Shown here piece after piece: positions 1 through 7,866 of a stretch of DNA of 57,666 bases. The notes under the pieces were generated by a model. That model did no database searches. It worked only from the letters and a program-made list of their open reading frames with translations, and was not told the origin of the DNA. Every line of letters begins with the position of its first letter. Position 1 is the first letter of the stretch. Source of the DNA: Deltaproteobacteria bacterium (GTDB lineage: Bacteria > Myxococcota > SpSt-1050 > JACRCP01); the NCBI GenBank assembly GCA_016218965.1, contig JACRCP010000008.1, forward strand, positions 1-57,666, written 5' to 3'. The position numbers were made by a program, and so were the translations under genes.

Positions 1-133
1 CGACGCAACCATCGGAACACATGTAGCTCGCTCTGAATCGCAACCATTGCCGCAGAATGCGCCGATGCACTGGCGGCTCGTCGTGAAACCTGCGGGCTTC
101 GCCATCTGTAGCACGGTGACATGTGTATAACGT
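1..133. other. Window edge without a resolved gene
   Basis: The minus strand is open here in a Cys-containing frame (a fragment reading CIGAFCGNGCDSE), so it could belong to a gene continuing beyond the window. I could not assign it to a family. It is separated from the lipoprotein gene at 134 by a stop codon. Confidence 0.3.
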
Positions 134-1450
134 TCAGGGCTCACGCCCGTGGCTACCCGGTGCCCGGCCCCGAAACGGGGCCATTCGGTCAACGGGAGCA
201 CTTGGCGCCGCCGGTGGCGCCGCCTGCGTTACTCCCCTACCGACCACCGACCACCGATCACCGACCACCGACAACATTGTCTTGTCCCCGATTGTCACCA
301 CCGGCTCTTCCGAGAGGCCCTCATCGACTTCGAGCGTCACCGTCACGGTGCCGCCCACGCCGACGCGCGTCTTGTCGACGGTCCCCGCGCTCACGACCGG
401 CGGCGTCCGGTCCACTGTCACGGTGCCGTCGATCGGTGCGCCTTTCGTTTCGTTGCCAGCGAAGTCCGAAAGGTCCACGCTGAACGAATACGCCGTACTC
501 TCGGCCGCACCGTCGCTCACGTCATACGTGTAAACGTAGCTCTCGCCCACCTTCTGCGCCGCCGAGAACCCCGGGTCCGCGGGAGACACGTGCAGGACAG
601 GGTCAATCAAGAGCGGCTCGACGGGGTTGACGATTACCGTCACCCTCGACGCCCCGTTCGCAAACTCGGGCGTCACCGACCCGCCCGCCAGCGCGGGCGC
701 CGTGGTATCGAGCGTCACCTGCGCCGAGAACGCCTCGGATTCGTACCGGCTCTCGTTTAGGAATTTTAAGTACACGGTCCGGACTCCGTCCCGGCAATCC
801 GCTCCTTCGCAAACCCCGGAATTGAGATCCCATCCTGACCACAGATAGCGTGCGCCGTCCTTCGAAAGGTCCGAAAGCGACTTTTCGGCCGCTCCCGCCG
901 AAAAACCCATGTCGTTCGCGGCGATGACCCTGGTCGCGCGCGACGCCTGGACCGAGAGCGTCACCGCGCTCGCCCTCACGTACCCCTTCTCAGTCGCTTC
1001 GACGATCGTGAGCGCCCCATCCGGGGCCTCGGGCGTCTTGGTGAGTTTGAGCTTCACCGTCACCTTCACGTGCTTCCCGGGCTCGAGCGCAAACGTGTCG
1101 GACTTGCCGAAGTATTTTGCCCGGGCGGTCTTCGACTGGCCCTCCTTGATTTCGACGACCACGACCAGGTTTTCCGAATACGGCACGTCCGAGAACGGGA
1201 GTTTGACGCCGGGCGAGAACGCGGCAAGCCCCGACTCGGCCATCTGCGTCCCCTGCGCGGCGCCGCCCTCCCGCCGCTCGACCCTCGCCCACACCCACAG
1301 CCCCGCATTGTCCTCGGGCGCGGGGTCAAGCCAGTCGAAGACGATTTCGAAGCTCCCCGGCTCGGACTTCCCGAGGTCGCAGGCGCAAAGACCCAGGCAA
1401 ACCGGGAAAAGAAGCAAAATGCTTGTGCGTAGGTGCGGCATGCGGCGCAT
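134..1450 (-). CDS. Ig-like surface lipoprotein, C-terminus probably replaced by repeat DNA
   Basis: Predicted 438-residue lipoprotein. The ATG at 1450 is chosen over the upstream in-frame start at 1600 because a GGAGGGG ribosome site lies just before it, it opens a signal peptide with lipobox LCAC (Cys24), and the longer form would read through a 9-bp repeat. After the lipobox come Ser/Ala/Val-rich segments typical of bacterial Ig-like folds, with repeated motifs of the DTTAP and DRTPP type near residues 290 and 390. The last ~55 residues are encoded by a heptamer array (239-273) and low-complexity DNA, so the third Ig-like domain appears cut short. It is divergent from the lipoprotein gene at 1744. 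Function is unknown; a cell-surface role is inferred from the signal and fold. Confidence 0.7.
   Translation of the reverse strand: MRRMPHLRTSILLLFPVCLGLCACDLGKSEPGSFEIVFDWLDPAPEDNAGLWVWARVERREGGAAQGTQMAESGLAAFSPGVKLPFSDVPYSENLVVVVEIKEGQSKTARAKYFGKSDTFALEPGKHVKVTVKLKLTKTPEAPDGALTIVEATEKGYVRASAVTLSVQASRATRVIAANDMGFSAGAAEKSLSDLSKDGARYLWSGWDLNSGVCEGADCRDGVRTVYLKFLNESRYESEAFSAQVTLDTTAPALAGGSVTPEFANGASRVTVIVNPVEPLLIDPVLHVSPADPGFSAAQKVGESYVYTYDVSDGAAESTAYSFSVDLSDFAGNETKGAPIDGTVTVDRTPPVVSAGTVDKTRVGVGGTVTVTLEVDEGLSEEPVVTIGDKTMLSVVGDRWSVVGRGVTQAAPPAAPSAPVDRMAPFRGRAPGSHGREP
239..273. repeat. Heptamer tandem array, family ACCGACC (five units)
   Basis: Five 7-bp units: ACCGACC twice, ACCGATC, ACCGACC, ACCGACA. 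It lies inside the 3' end of the minus-strand lipoprotein gene and supplies part of its altered C-terminus. Confidence 0.85.
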
Positions 1451-1546
1451 GATGGCCCCTCCAATACTTCTACTGGAAACCGAGCCTATTTTACCAGATG
1501 TCGCCCGAGAAAGGTCACTTAAGTTGAGCCTCTTGCAAAACCCATT

Positions 1547-1628
1547 AACCGCAGAGAGCGCGGAGACCGCAGAGAGAAATTCATCAGCGTTTTTGAACAT
1601 CTCTGCGCCCTCTGCGTCCTCTGCGGTT
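1547..1628. repeat. 9-bp-period inverted repeat (GCAGAG family)
   Basis: The left arm at 1548-1574 is three 9-mers (ACCGCAGAG, AGCGCGGAG, ACCGCAGAG). The right arm at 1601-1627 is three 9-mers of the complementary type (CTCTGCGCC, CTCTGCGTC, CTCTGCGGT). About 25 bases separate them, so the element could form a long hairpin. It sits between divergent lipoprotein genes. The left-arm motif recurs at 39969-39995. Confidence 0.85.
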
Positions 1629-1743
1629 TCTGCCCGGGTGTTTTTGCAATTTTCTCAAGTTGCGTCAACATTCCTCTGGATGACGTTTTGCCGATCGGAT
1701 AAGATGACAACGTTGAAATGTTCATCCATCACGGAGGGCTTCC

Positions 1744-2094
1744 ATGAAGAACGTGAAAGGTTTTGCGCTGGCGGTCGCCGCAGTGCTGGCGTGTTTCACG
1801 GGGTGCTCGACCTCGGTCGACTCAACGAACCCTTTCGACCCCGAGGACGGCGCGATCCCTTCGGGCAGCATCACTTGGGACTTGGAACAGTGCGCCTCGG
1901 TCCTGCAATCGGTGGGCGGGGATTGGAATTTCCCGACGCCGAACCAGGATTGCACGTGGATGGAGTCGCTCGGGAACGGAAGTTCGGTCCAGAGGGCCAT
2001 CGCAAACCCGGGTTGGTACCGCGTGTGGCTGACGGCGACGGACGGCGCGGGCCAGCAGGGGAGGACCTACGTTGATCTGAAGATCGTTCCTTGA
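1744..2094 (+). CDS. Small lipoprotein with PKD/Ig-like fold
   Basis: A 116-residue protein with a signal peptide ending in lipobox FTGC (Cys21), so probably anchored in a membrane by lipidation. The C-terminal part (NPGWYRVWLTATDGAGQQG, about residues 88-106) resembles the conserved strand pattern of PKD-type beta-sandwiches. The start is supported by GGAGGG ending 5 bases before the ATG. No catalytic motif is visible and the function is unknown. It is followed closely by the peptidase gene, but a promoter candidate between them suggests separate transcription. Confidence 0.75.
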   Translation: MKNVKGFALAVAAVLACFTGCSTSVDSTNPFDPEDGAIPSGSITWDLEQCASVLQSVGGDWNFPTPNQDCTWMESLGNGSSVQRAIANPGWYRVWLTATDGAGQQGRTYVDLKIVP

Positions 2095-2141
2095 CCGCGG
2101 CGCGCGGTTTCCCTGCGCACGCCACCCGGTCTTTCAATCAT

Positions 2142-2170
2142 TTGCTTCGCCGCCCGCCGGGCGGTAGTAT
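2142..2170 (+). promoter_or_regulatory. Sigma70-type promoter candidate
   Basis: TTGCTT (2142-2147), a 17-base spacer and TAGTAT (2165-2170). It lies upstream of the GTG start at 2214, which argues against the longer TTG-started reading frame of the M20 peptidase. Confidence 0.5.
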
Positions 2171-2213
2171 CGTGGTGAAAGGTCTTGGGCGGGTCGAACG
2201 CGAGGTGCAGCCG

Positions 2214-3629
2214 GTGTCCGTCGATTTCATCCTCGCGGCGAAGGAACTCATCGCCGTCAACACGGTCTCGGAGAACGGAAACGAGGAGATCATTCCGCTC
2301 CTTCGGGGCCTCCTGCAGGGGATGGGGATGAGCCTCATCGTGCAGCGGGCGGAGATCGCCGGCGTCGAGCACGCCAATCTCATCGGGTCGGCCGGGGTGG
2401 ATATCGGCGGGGGGCTTCTGCTCGGGGCCCACGTGGACACGGTCGACCCGGGCGACACTGACCTGTGGACCGAGTGTGGCGAGGACCCGTTTTGCGCCAC
2501 GGTCCGGGGCGACCGCGTCTTCGGCCTGGGTACCGCCAGCGGAAAGCTCGACTGGCTTGCCAAGGTCGAGGCGGCCAGGCGCTTGGCCGGGCAGAAACTC
2601 ATGCGACCTCTCCACATCGCCGCCACCTACGGCGAGCAACTGGGTCTTTTGGGAGCCAAGCAGCTCGCCGCGTCGGGGGTCGTACGTGCCGAGTTCGCCT
2701 GCGTGGCCGAACCGACCGGCCTGGCGGTCGTCTATGCCAACAAGGGCTACCTCGCCATCAGGTTCAAACTCAGGGACGTACTGGCGAAACAACCGGCTGC
2801 GGGAAAGGCGCTCTACCGGATCAACTGCCACGGCGTTCCGGCGCACAGCGCGGTCCCCTCGATGGGGGACAACGCCATCCTCCGGGCGCTCGGCGTGTGC
2901 GTGGGCGGCGACGGGCGGGTCCCCGCCGGAGTGACGGTCGTGTCAATCCAGGGAGGCGACGCCATCAACAAGGTGCCCGATCACTGCGAGGTGGACGCGA
3001 CCGGGTCCCCGGCGGTTCTCGAGGGCATGGCGAGCGAGCACGTGAAGGTCGAACAGATCACGCGGGTCATGGCGGGGTCGAGCATCAACGGCCTCGTCGA
3101 GGCGATGGTGCGGGTGTACCATTCGTGGGAGGCGCTCGCCCGCTCGCTTCGCCCCGAGCAAAACGCCGAGTTCGATCCGCCGGATACGGTATACAACCTG
3201 GGATGGGTGAATACTTCGGCCAACGACATGGAATTCGGCATGGACCTGCGCCTGCTCCCGGGGCAGGACTACGACTCGGTTACCGACTGGATCCCGCGCG
3301 TCATTGATGAGGTCTCGCGGGACTGCCCTGACGTGGAGATCGACGGGATGCTCGAGATGCGCGCCGATCCGATGTCGACCCCCAAAAACGGGCGGCTTGT
3401 GACGGTGGCGACCGGCATCCTCGGCGACCTGGGGATCCGAGCCGGATCGATGACGAAATCCGTCGCGACCGAGGGCTCGGTCTATTCGGCCGCCGGGATG
3501 GAGACGATCTGCTTCGGGCCCGGGAGCAGCATGGGGACAGTCCACCACCCGAACGAATCGAACAGCATCCGGGAGCTGATGACCGCAGTCGATTTTTACG
3601 AGCGGCTTATCAAGAAGATTTGCCTCTAG
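2214..3629 (+). CDS. M20-family metallopeptidase homologue with altered metal site
   Basis: A 471-residue homologue of the M20 (DapE/ArgE/CPG2) peptidase family, which hydrolyses amide bonds next to a free carboxylate. Visible family marks are HVD near residue 73, EPT near 166, the dimerisation-domain segment HGVPAHSA and a C-terminal HHPNE. The usual bridging aspartate motif GRGxxDxKG reads GLGTASGKL (Ser109), and the DEE pair reads GEQ (Glu141-Gln142). The probable catalytic Glu is kept, but two metal ligands are not. It may be a variant-metal enzyme or an inactive homologue. GTG 2214 is preferred because a promoter lies just upstream; a TTG at 2091 would overlap the previous gene. Apparently cytoplasmic. 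Confidence 0.8.
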   Translation: MSVDFILAAKELIAVNTVSENGNEEIIPLLRGLLQGMGMSLIVQRAEIAGVEHANLIGSAGVDIGGGLLLGAHVDTVDPGDTDLWTECGEDPFCATVRGDRVFGLGTASGKLDWLAKVEAARRLAGQKLMRPLHIAATYGEQLGLLGAKQLAASGVVRAEFACVAEPTGLAVVYANKGYLAIRFKLRDVLAKQPAAGKALYRINCHGVPAHSAVPSMGDNAILRALGVCVGGDGRVPAGVTVVSIQGGDAINKVPDHCEVDATGSPAVLEGMASEHVKVEQITRVMAGSSINGLVEAMVRVYHSWEALARSLRPEQNAEFDPPDTVYNLGWVNTSANDMEFGMDLRLLPGQDYDSVTDWIPRVIDEVSRDCPDVEIDGMLEMRADPMSTPKNGRLVTVATGILGDLGIRAGSMTKSVATEGSVYSAAGMETICFGPGSSMGTVHHPNESNSIRELMTAVDFYERLIKKICL

Positions 3630-3664
3630 GAATTTGGGATTTAGGATTTGGGATTTGGGATTTG
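3629..3664. repeat. Heptamer tandem array, family GGATTTG
   Basis: One 8-base and four 7-base units (GGAATTTG, GGATTTA, then GGATTTG three times). It begins at the last base of the M20 peptidase stop codon and ends with the TTG that I take as the start codon of the next gene. Confidence 0.9.
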
Positions 3665-5281
3665 AGGTCTGCGGCAAAAACACATTGGTCGGCATGGGTC
3701 CTGCTGAGCGTCGGCCTCGCGTCGGCGTTTGCCGCGGCGTGCGGGTTTGCGCCTTTCCGTGACGACGACGGGCAGGGCGGCATCCCGGTGTCGGGCGTGG
3801 CGGACTACGCCGTTGTCCAGATCAGGTTGTGCGCGGGCGGGAAGCTCGTGCTCCCCGCAGGCGGGCTCCTTTCGGGGTTCTGCATGACGCCCGTGTCGGC
3901 GGGGAGGGTGTCGTGCCGGACCGAAACGGATTGTCTCGAACGGGAGGAGTGCGTCTGCGGCGAGTGCCGCCTCCGGCCGTGCATGAGCGTCGAATGCCAG
4001 GCCGGTCTCATGTGCGACGGGCGGTCCGGGCGGTGTCTCAAGACGTGTCCCATTCCGACCTCTTGTCCCGACGGGTCGTCGTGCTACGACGGCTACTGCT
4101 TTCCGGCCTGTGGCGACGACTACGACTGCGCGGCCGGGGAGTTCTGTGACTCCGTTCCCTGCGACAACGATGCGGCATGCCCGGTCGGCGATGCGTGTTC
4201 GTGTCCCGGCAAGACGGACGGAGTGTGCGAGTCCACCGGCGCGTGCGGCGGGAAATACTGCCTGGCGATGCGCTGCAAGTCAGGCCCCGAGTGCGACCCC
4301 GCGCGTTTCGACTCGTGCACGGCCGAGGGCGTGACGCTTTCGGCACCGGCGGCAGTGAAGACTGAGGGGGGTGTCGCAATGCTCCTCGAGCGCCGCGACG
4401 CCGACGGGCGTGCCGATATCGTTCGCGCGGACTCGGAAGACGGGGTCTCGTGGGAGATCGACACGATTCCCGTCGTCGAGCCCGACTCGTCGTGGGAGGG
4501 CATTCGCACCGGGGCGCCGTCGTTGTTCTTCGACGGCGGCCAGGCGGTGTTGTACTACGTCGGTGGGGACGGTGCCGGTATAGGGCTTGCCGTGTCGGAC
4601 GACGGGCTCGCGTGGCGCAAGGCCGATGTCAATCCCGTGTTTTCAGTGCAGGGGAGCGGCTCGGAGAAACCGTGTGTCGACCACTCGGACTGCCCGGGCG
4701 GGGAGCGCTGCTATACGCGCTCGTGCCTTGCGCGCTGGGAGCGCGGCCGCGTGGGGGCGGCGTCGGTCATCCGCGCGGGGGACACTTATCTCATGTTCTA
4801 CGAAGGAGGGCAGGGGGCCGGGATAGGGCTCGCGTGGGCGAAGGACGGGATCGCCTTCGAGCGGTTCCAGGACGACCCTGTGCTCGACGCCGAGCGGCTG
4901 GAGGACCCCGAATACTGGTACGACATCGCCTCCATCGGCGCGCCGCACGTGATGACCGAGGCGCGCTGGGACGGCACCCTGCTCTTCAAGATGTGGTTCT
5001 CGGCGCTCGGCAAGGAGAGCAAGCCGAACCCCACCAACCTCGATCCGAGGGCGAACCTCTCGATCGGGTTTGCCGCCTCGCAAAACGCCGTCTCGTGGAC
5101 GCCGTACCGGCACAACCCGGTGTTCGACCACATCGTACTCCTCAATCACCTGAGCGAGTCCGAGCCGTCGGTTGTTCAACTCGGCGAGAAGTACTACCTC
5201 TATTACTCCGACCCCGACACCGGCGCCATCGGCGCCGCCGTCACCGGTCTCAAGCCGGCGGAGTGGTTGGAGGTGAAATAG
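3662..5281 (+). CDS. Cys-rich lipoprotein with five-bladed beta-propeller-like domain
   Basis: A 539-residue predicted lipoprotein. The signal peptide ends in AAAC (Cys27), followed by a linker. A Cys-rich segment (roughly residues 75-220) has repeated C-x4-C-x-C and DxxCxxGxxC patterns like those in myxobacterial surface proteins. The C-terminal ~320 residues repeat a YYVGGDGAGIGLAVSDDGL-type motif, characteristic of glycosidase-like propellers (GH43/GH32/GH130 clan). I see no confident catalytic acid set, so hydrolase activity is not claimed. The start is the TTG at 3662, the last unit of a heptamer array. An ATG at 3693 is out of frame, and the longer TTG at 3620 would overlap the upstream gene. 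A surface carbohydrate-binding or processing role is inferred. Confidence 0.75.
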   Translation: MRSAAKTHWSAWVLLSVGLASAFAAACGFAPFRDDDGQGGIPVSGVADYAVVQIRLCAGGKLVLPAGGLLSGFCMTPVSAGRVSCRTETDCLEREECVCGECRLRPCMSVECQAGLMCDGRSGRCLKTCPIPTSCPDGSSCYDGYCFPACGDDYDCAAGEFCDSVPCDNDAACPVGDACSCPGKTDGVCESTGACGGKYCLAMRCKSGPECDPARFDSCTAEGVTLSAPAAVKTEGGVAMLLERRDADGRADIVRADSEDGVSWEIDTIPVVEPDSSWEGIRTGAPSLFFDGGQAVLYYVGGDGAGIGLAVSDDGLAWRKADVNPVFSVQGSGSEKPCVDHSDCPGGERCYTRSCLARWERGRVGAASVIRAGDTYLMFYEGGQGAGIGLAWAKDGIAFERFQDDPVLDAERLEDPEYWYDIASIGAPHVMTEARWDGTLLFKMWFSALGKESKPNPTNLDPRANLSIGFAASQNAVSWTPYRHNPVFDHIVLLNHLSESEPSVVQLGEKYYLYYSDPDTGAIGAAVTGLKPAEWLEVK

Positions 5282-5324
5282 AAGGGCGAGTGTGGTAGGA
5301 TCGATCCGGAAACAGAGGCCAGAG

Positions 5325-5693
5325 ATGGGGACCTTTCACGTCAACTGCACAATAGAGAACCACGTCGTCCGGTCCCGCCGCGCGGACGCAGGGAAGATCC
5401 TTGTGGATACGGGAAGCGAGCACACATGGATTCCCGCCGCAATTCTTGAGAAGATCGGCGTCAAACGCGAAAAGAAGGACATCTCTTTCGTGATGGCAAA
5501 CGGCACGGTCGTAACCCGCAGCGTCGGTTTCGCGGTCATCAAGGTCGGGGCCAACTTCACCATAGACGAGGTCGTCTTCGCCGACAAGGGCGATCTTGCC
5601 CTCCTCGGCGCGCGGACACTGGAAGGCCTGAACCTGGTCGTCGACGCCGCAAAGAAAAAACTCGTAGCCGCCGGCCCCATCCCAGCCGCGTAG
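5325..5693 (+). CDS. Small retropepsin-like aspartic protease (clan AA)
   Basis: About 122 residues. It carries the DTGSEHTWIP active-site motif of retroviral-type aspartic proteases (catalytic Asp near residue 28), followed by a hydrophobic strand and a LLGARTLEGLNLVVD segment that matches the second half of the single-domain fold. Such proteins act as dimers, each chain giving one Asp. ATG 5325 is preferred to a GTG at 5292 because AGAGG precedes it and it begins the first strand. There is no signal peptide, so it is probably cytoplasmic. The substrate is unknown. It stands between a lipoprotein gene and restriction-gene debris, with no clear operon partner. Confidence 0.8.
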   Translation: MGTFHVNCTIENHVVRSRRADAGKILVDTGSEHTWIPAAILEKIGVKREKKDISFVMANGTVVTRSVGFAVIKVGANFTIDEVVFADKGDLALLGARTLEGLNLVVDAAKKKLVAAGPIPAA

Positions 5694-5708
5694 GAGCGAT
5701 CCGGCAGG

Positions 5709-5885
5709 AAGATTCGGAAGGCGGGTATCGAGGTGTACGCCCTATTGCGCTACGGCGTGCCGGTTAGGATCGAGGCGGGCGAGGTCACGGAGACCGTTCA
5801 CCTCATCAACTGGGGCAAGCCGGAGAAGAACGACTTCGCCATCGCCGAGGAGGTCACGCCCAGGGGCAACCAGGAGCGGCTCGAC
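5709..5885 (+). pseudogene. hsdR: Remnant of type I restriction endonuclease R subunit
   Basis: A stretch of ~55 codons reads RYGVPVRIEAGEVTETVHL followed by INWGKPEKNDFAIAEEVT. This matches the conserved N-terminal nuclease-region core of HsdR proteins (family pattern RYGVKV..GE...TVHLIDW.NPE.NDFAIAEEVT). The similarity stops abruptly where the family continues with the RPD..LYVNGI.LGVLELK catalytic motif. No helicase domain or hsdM/hsdS is present. It is a decayed fragment, probably left from a lost restriction system. Confidence 0.65.
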
Positions 5886-5989
5886 CGCCACATGCCCCAA
5901 TGGCGGCACCACCGCGCCGCCCTCAACCGCCTGCCGGTGAGACATGAGAGCTGGGAGTACTGAATCGAAGGTTCGGGTTGGTTGGCGGA

Positions 5990-7333
5990 TCACTCCGTTC
6001 CGAAGTAGTCGTTCTGGCGGGTTGCGGAAAGCACGCCTTTCCAGAGGGCCTCTTCGGGATAGATCTTGCGCCGCTCGATGGTGGCGAGCTCTATCGGGAC
6101 GTGGGTGAAGAAGTTGTTCCAGTGTCCTATAAGACAGTCGGTCTTCCCCGCCATCGCGGCGTGCACGGCGTGCTCGGCGAGCAGATGGCAGAATATCGCG
6201 TCGGTCCCCTGGGCCGAGACGCTGCGGATGATGTAGGACGGGTCGAAGTACTTGATTGAGAAATCGAGCTTGCGGCTCTTGAGGTGCCGGTGGATCTCGT
6301 CTCTAAGGTACGGGCCGATGTCGCTGTGGAGCACATTGCCCGACGCATCCCAGGCCTTTTCGCGGTTCGCGAAGAACTGCTGCCCCGCCCCTTCGGCCGC
6401 GACGATGACGGCGTGACGGTTCTTCTGGAGGCACCGTTCGACCGCCGCGAACAGCCCGTGTTCTCCCTCGAGGGAAAAATCGATCTCGGGCACCAGACAG
6501 AAATCGACGACCGAATTGGCGATGGTGGCGGCGGCGGCGATGAAACCCGAATCACGCCCCATCAGCTTCACGACGGCGATCCCGTTGAAGGCCCCCTCGG
6601 CCTCGACGTGCGCGCAGTTGATGATGTCGAAGGTCTTGTAGACCGCCGTTTCAAAACCAAAGGTCTTTTCGACAAAGGCGAGGTCGTTGTCAATCGTCTT
6701 CGGAATGCCGATGACGCCGAGCGGGAGATTCCGCCGTTTCGCCTCCCTCGCGATGTCGCGCGCCCCCTTGAGCGTGCCGTCGCCGCCGATGCAGAAGAGG
6801 ATGTTGACGCCCATCCGCTCAAGCGTGTCCGTCATCTCGCCCGCATCCTGATTGCCGCGCGACGAACCGAGGATCGTGCCGCCCTGTTCGTGGATCTCGT
6901 CCACCGATTCGGGCGCGAGGGCGAGCGGCGCGTGTCCGAATTTCGGCGACAGTCCCTGATAGCCGTAACGGATGCCCAGGATGTTTCGGACGCCGTAGTC
7001 CCACCAGAGCACCTTGACGAGTCCCTTGATGACGTCGTTTAGGCCGGGGCAGAGTCCGCCGCAGGTGACGATGGCGGCGCGGCTCGTGGCCGGGTCGTGG
7101 AATACCTTCCTGCGGGGCCCCGCCTTCTGAAACGCCGGAAAGTGCCCGGTGGCCAGAAGCTTCCGGATGTTTTTCACCTGGCTCGAGAATGTCACCTGAT
7201 CGTCGTCCGCGACGAACACCCCGCTGCGGACGGGCGTGTCCACCGTGCAGGGACCCAGGTCCTCGATGTCAAAGCGGTATTTTTCGGGCTCCTGTACCAC
7301 GCGGTCGTATATGAACATCGTCTCCTCATCCAT
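5990..7333 (-). CDS. pfkA: ATP-dependent 6-phosphofructokinase (plant/group X type)
   Basis: About 447 residues. It phosphorylates fructose 6-phosphate to fructose 1,6-bisphosphate in glycolysis. Motifs include TCGGLCPGLND (nucleotide-binding start of the fold), GSSRGNQD, GGDGTLKGA, PKTIDNDL and the sugar-phosphate segment KLMGRDSGFIA. GGDGT rather than GGDDT at the phosphate-donor loop favours ATP over pyrophosphate, while PKTIDND is shared with the long eukaryote-like group. The start is uncertain: ATG 7333 has no clear ribosome site, and ATG 7318 has GAGGAG but only three bases away. The 5' end abuts a truncated toxin gene, so a rearrangement may have set the present promoter. Confidence 0.88.
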   Translation of the reverse strand: MDEETMFIYDRVVQEPEKYRFDIEDLGPCTVDTPVRSGVFVADDDQVTFSSQVKNIRKLLATGHFPAFQKAGPRRKVFHDPATSRAAIVTCGGLCPGLNDVIKGLVKVLWWDYGVRNILGIRYGYQGLSPKFGHAPLALAPESVDEIHEQGGTILGSSRGNQDAGEMTDTLERMGVNILFCIGGDGTLKGARDIAREAKRRNLPLGVIGIPKTIDNDLAFVEKTFGFETAVYKTFDIINCAHVEAEGAFNGIAVVKLMGRDSGFIAAAATIANSVVDFCLVPEIDFSLEGEHGLFAAVERCLQKNRHAVIVAAEGAGQQFFANREKAWDASGNVLHSDIGPYLRDEIHRHLKSRKLDFSIKYFDPSYIIRSVSAQGTDAIFCHLLAEHAVHAAMAGKTDCLIGHWNNFFTHVPIELATIERRKIYPEEALWKGVLSATRQNDYFGTE

Positions 7334-7566
7334 TCCCAAAGCACCCGCGGGCTGGCCTCGACCCGTCTCCACCACTTCTCCGCTGCATCGAGTCCCAGTC
7401 TTACCCGGAGAGTCGTCAGGGTTTCGTCGAAGACATAGTTCGTCGACAGCAGCACGCCGCCTTCTTCGAGCCAGGTGTTCTTTGTCTCCACGGCGGCGCG
7501 GTGAAGCCGTTCCGACTCATCGGCCAAGAGCAACCACCCTCCGGTATCCACGAAAAGGAGTTTCAT
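7334..7566 (-). pseudogene. Truncated VapC-like PIN-domain toxin
   Basis: From ATG 7566 the protein begins KLLFVDTGGWLLLADESE, the conserved first strand and catalytic Asp (DTGGW) of PIN ribonucleases. It continues through NYVFDETLTTLRVRLG with the second conserved acidic position. After about 78 residues (ending ..PRVLWEW) homology ends at the start of the phosphofructokinase gene. The C-terminal half with the remaining acidic residues is missing, so RNase activity is unlikely. The start overlaps the antitoxin remnant's stop in an ATGA arrangement, typical of an intact ancestral operon. Confidence 0.7.
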
Positions 7567-7727
7567 CTTTCCAAAATCATCGCGTCTTTTTGGGGGACGG
7601 CGCCACTCTGCCGCCGTAGAGGATCTCGTCGTGGTGGAGCGAACCCGACACCCCCTCGGACCCGCACCCGCTCGACTATTTCCGGCAGCGACGCCCTGAG
7701 AAGTTTCGCGTTGATAGTCGAATCCAT
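7563..7727 (-). pseudogene. VapB/Phd-type antitoxin remnant
   Basis: The N-terminus MDSTINAKLLRASLPEIVER matches the DNA-binding start of VapB/Phd antitoxins, with GAGGTG five bases before the ATG. The rest of the open frame (54 residues in total) does not fit the family, but a shifted frame reads GSLHHDEILYGG, a typical antitoxin C-terminus. A small deletion with frameshift has therefore probably destroyed the gene. It ends in ATGA overlap with the truncated toxin. Confidence 0.6.
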
Positions 7728-7752
7728 GAGTCACCTCGCTTAGGTCAACTCA

Positions 7753-7781
7753 AGTTTACCCTGTCGGCCGATGGGAGTCAA
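7753..7781 (-). promoter_or_regulatory. Promoter of the decayed toxin-antitoxin pair
   Basis: On the minus strand: TTGACT (7776-7781), a 17-base spacer and TAAACT (7753-7758), about 25 bases before the antitoxin ATG. The promoter looks intact although both genes are broken, and it may now feed the phosphofructokinase gene. Confidence 0.5.
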
Positions 7782-7786
7782 TTGCC

Positions 7787-7813
7787 TCGATTCGTCGATT
7801 CGTCCTCGATTCG
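7787..7813. repeat. Three copies of TCGATTCG
   Basis: Octamers at 7787-7794, 7795-7802 and 7806-7813, between the toxin-antitoxin remnant and the 3' end of the M23 peptidase gene. No function is visible. Confidence 0.6.
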
Positions 7814-7866
7814 CCCTGGCATTTGGAGTACCTCCGCGGGGCTTTGCGTGTCGGTTTCCGACGTGG

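Noticed and set aside
5990..7333. Pyrophosphate-dependent phosphofructokinase
   Set aside because: The phosphate-donor loop reads GGDGT rather than GGDDT, which favours ATP; PKTIDND alone is not decisive.
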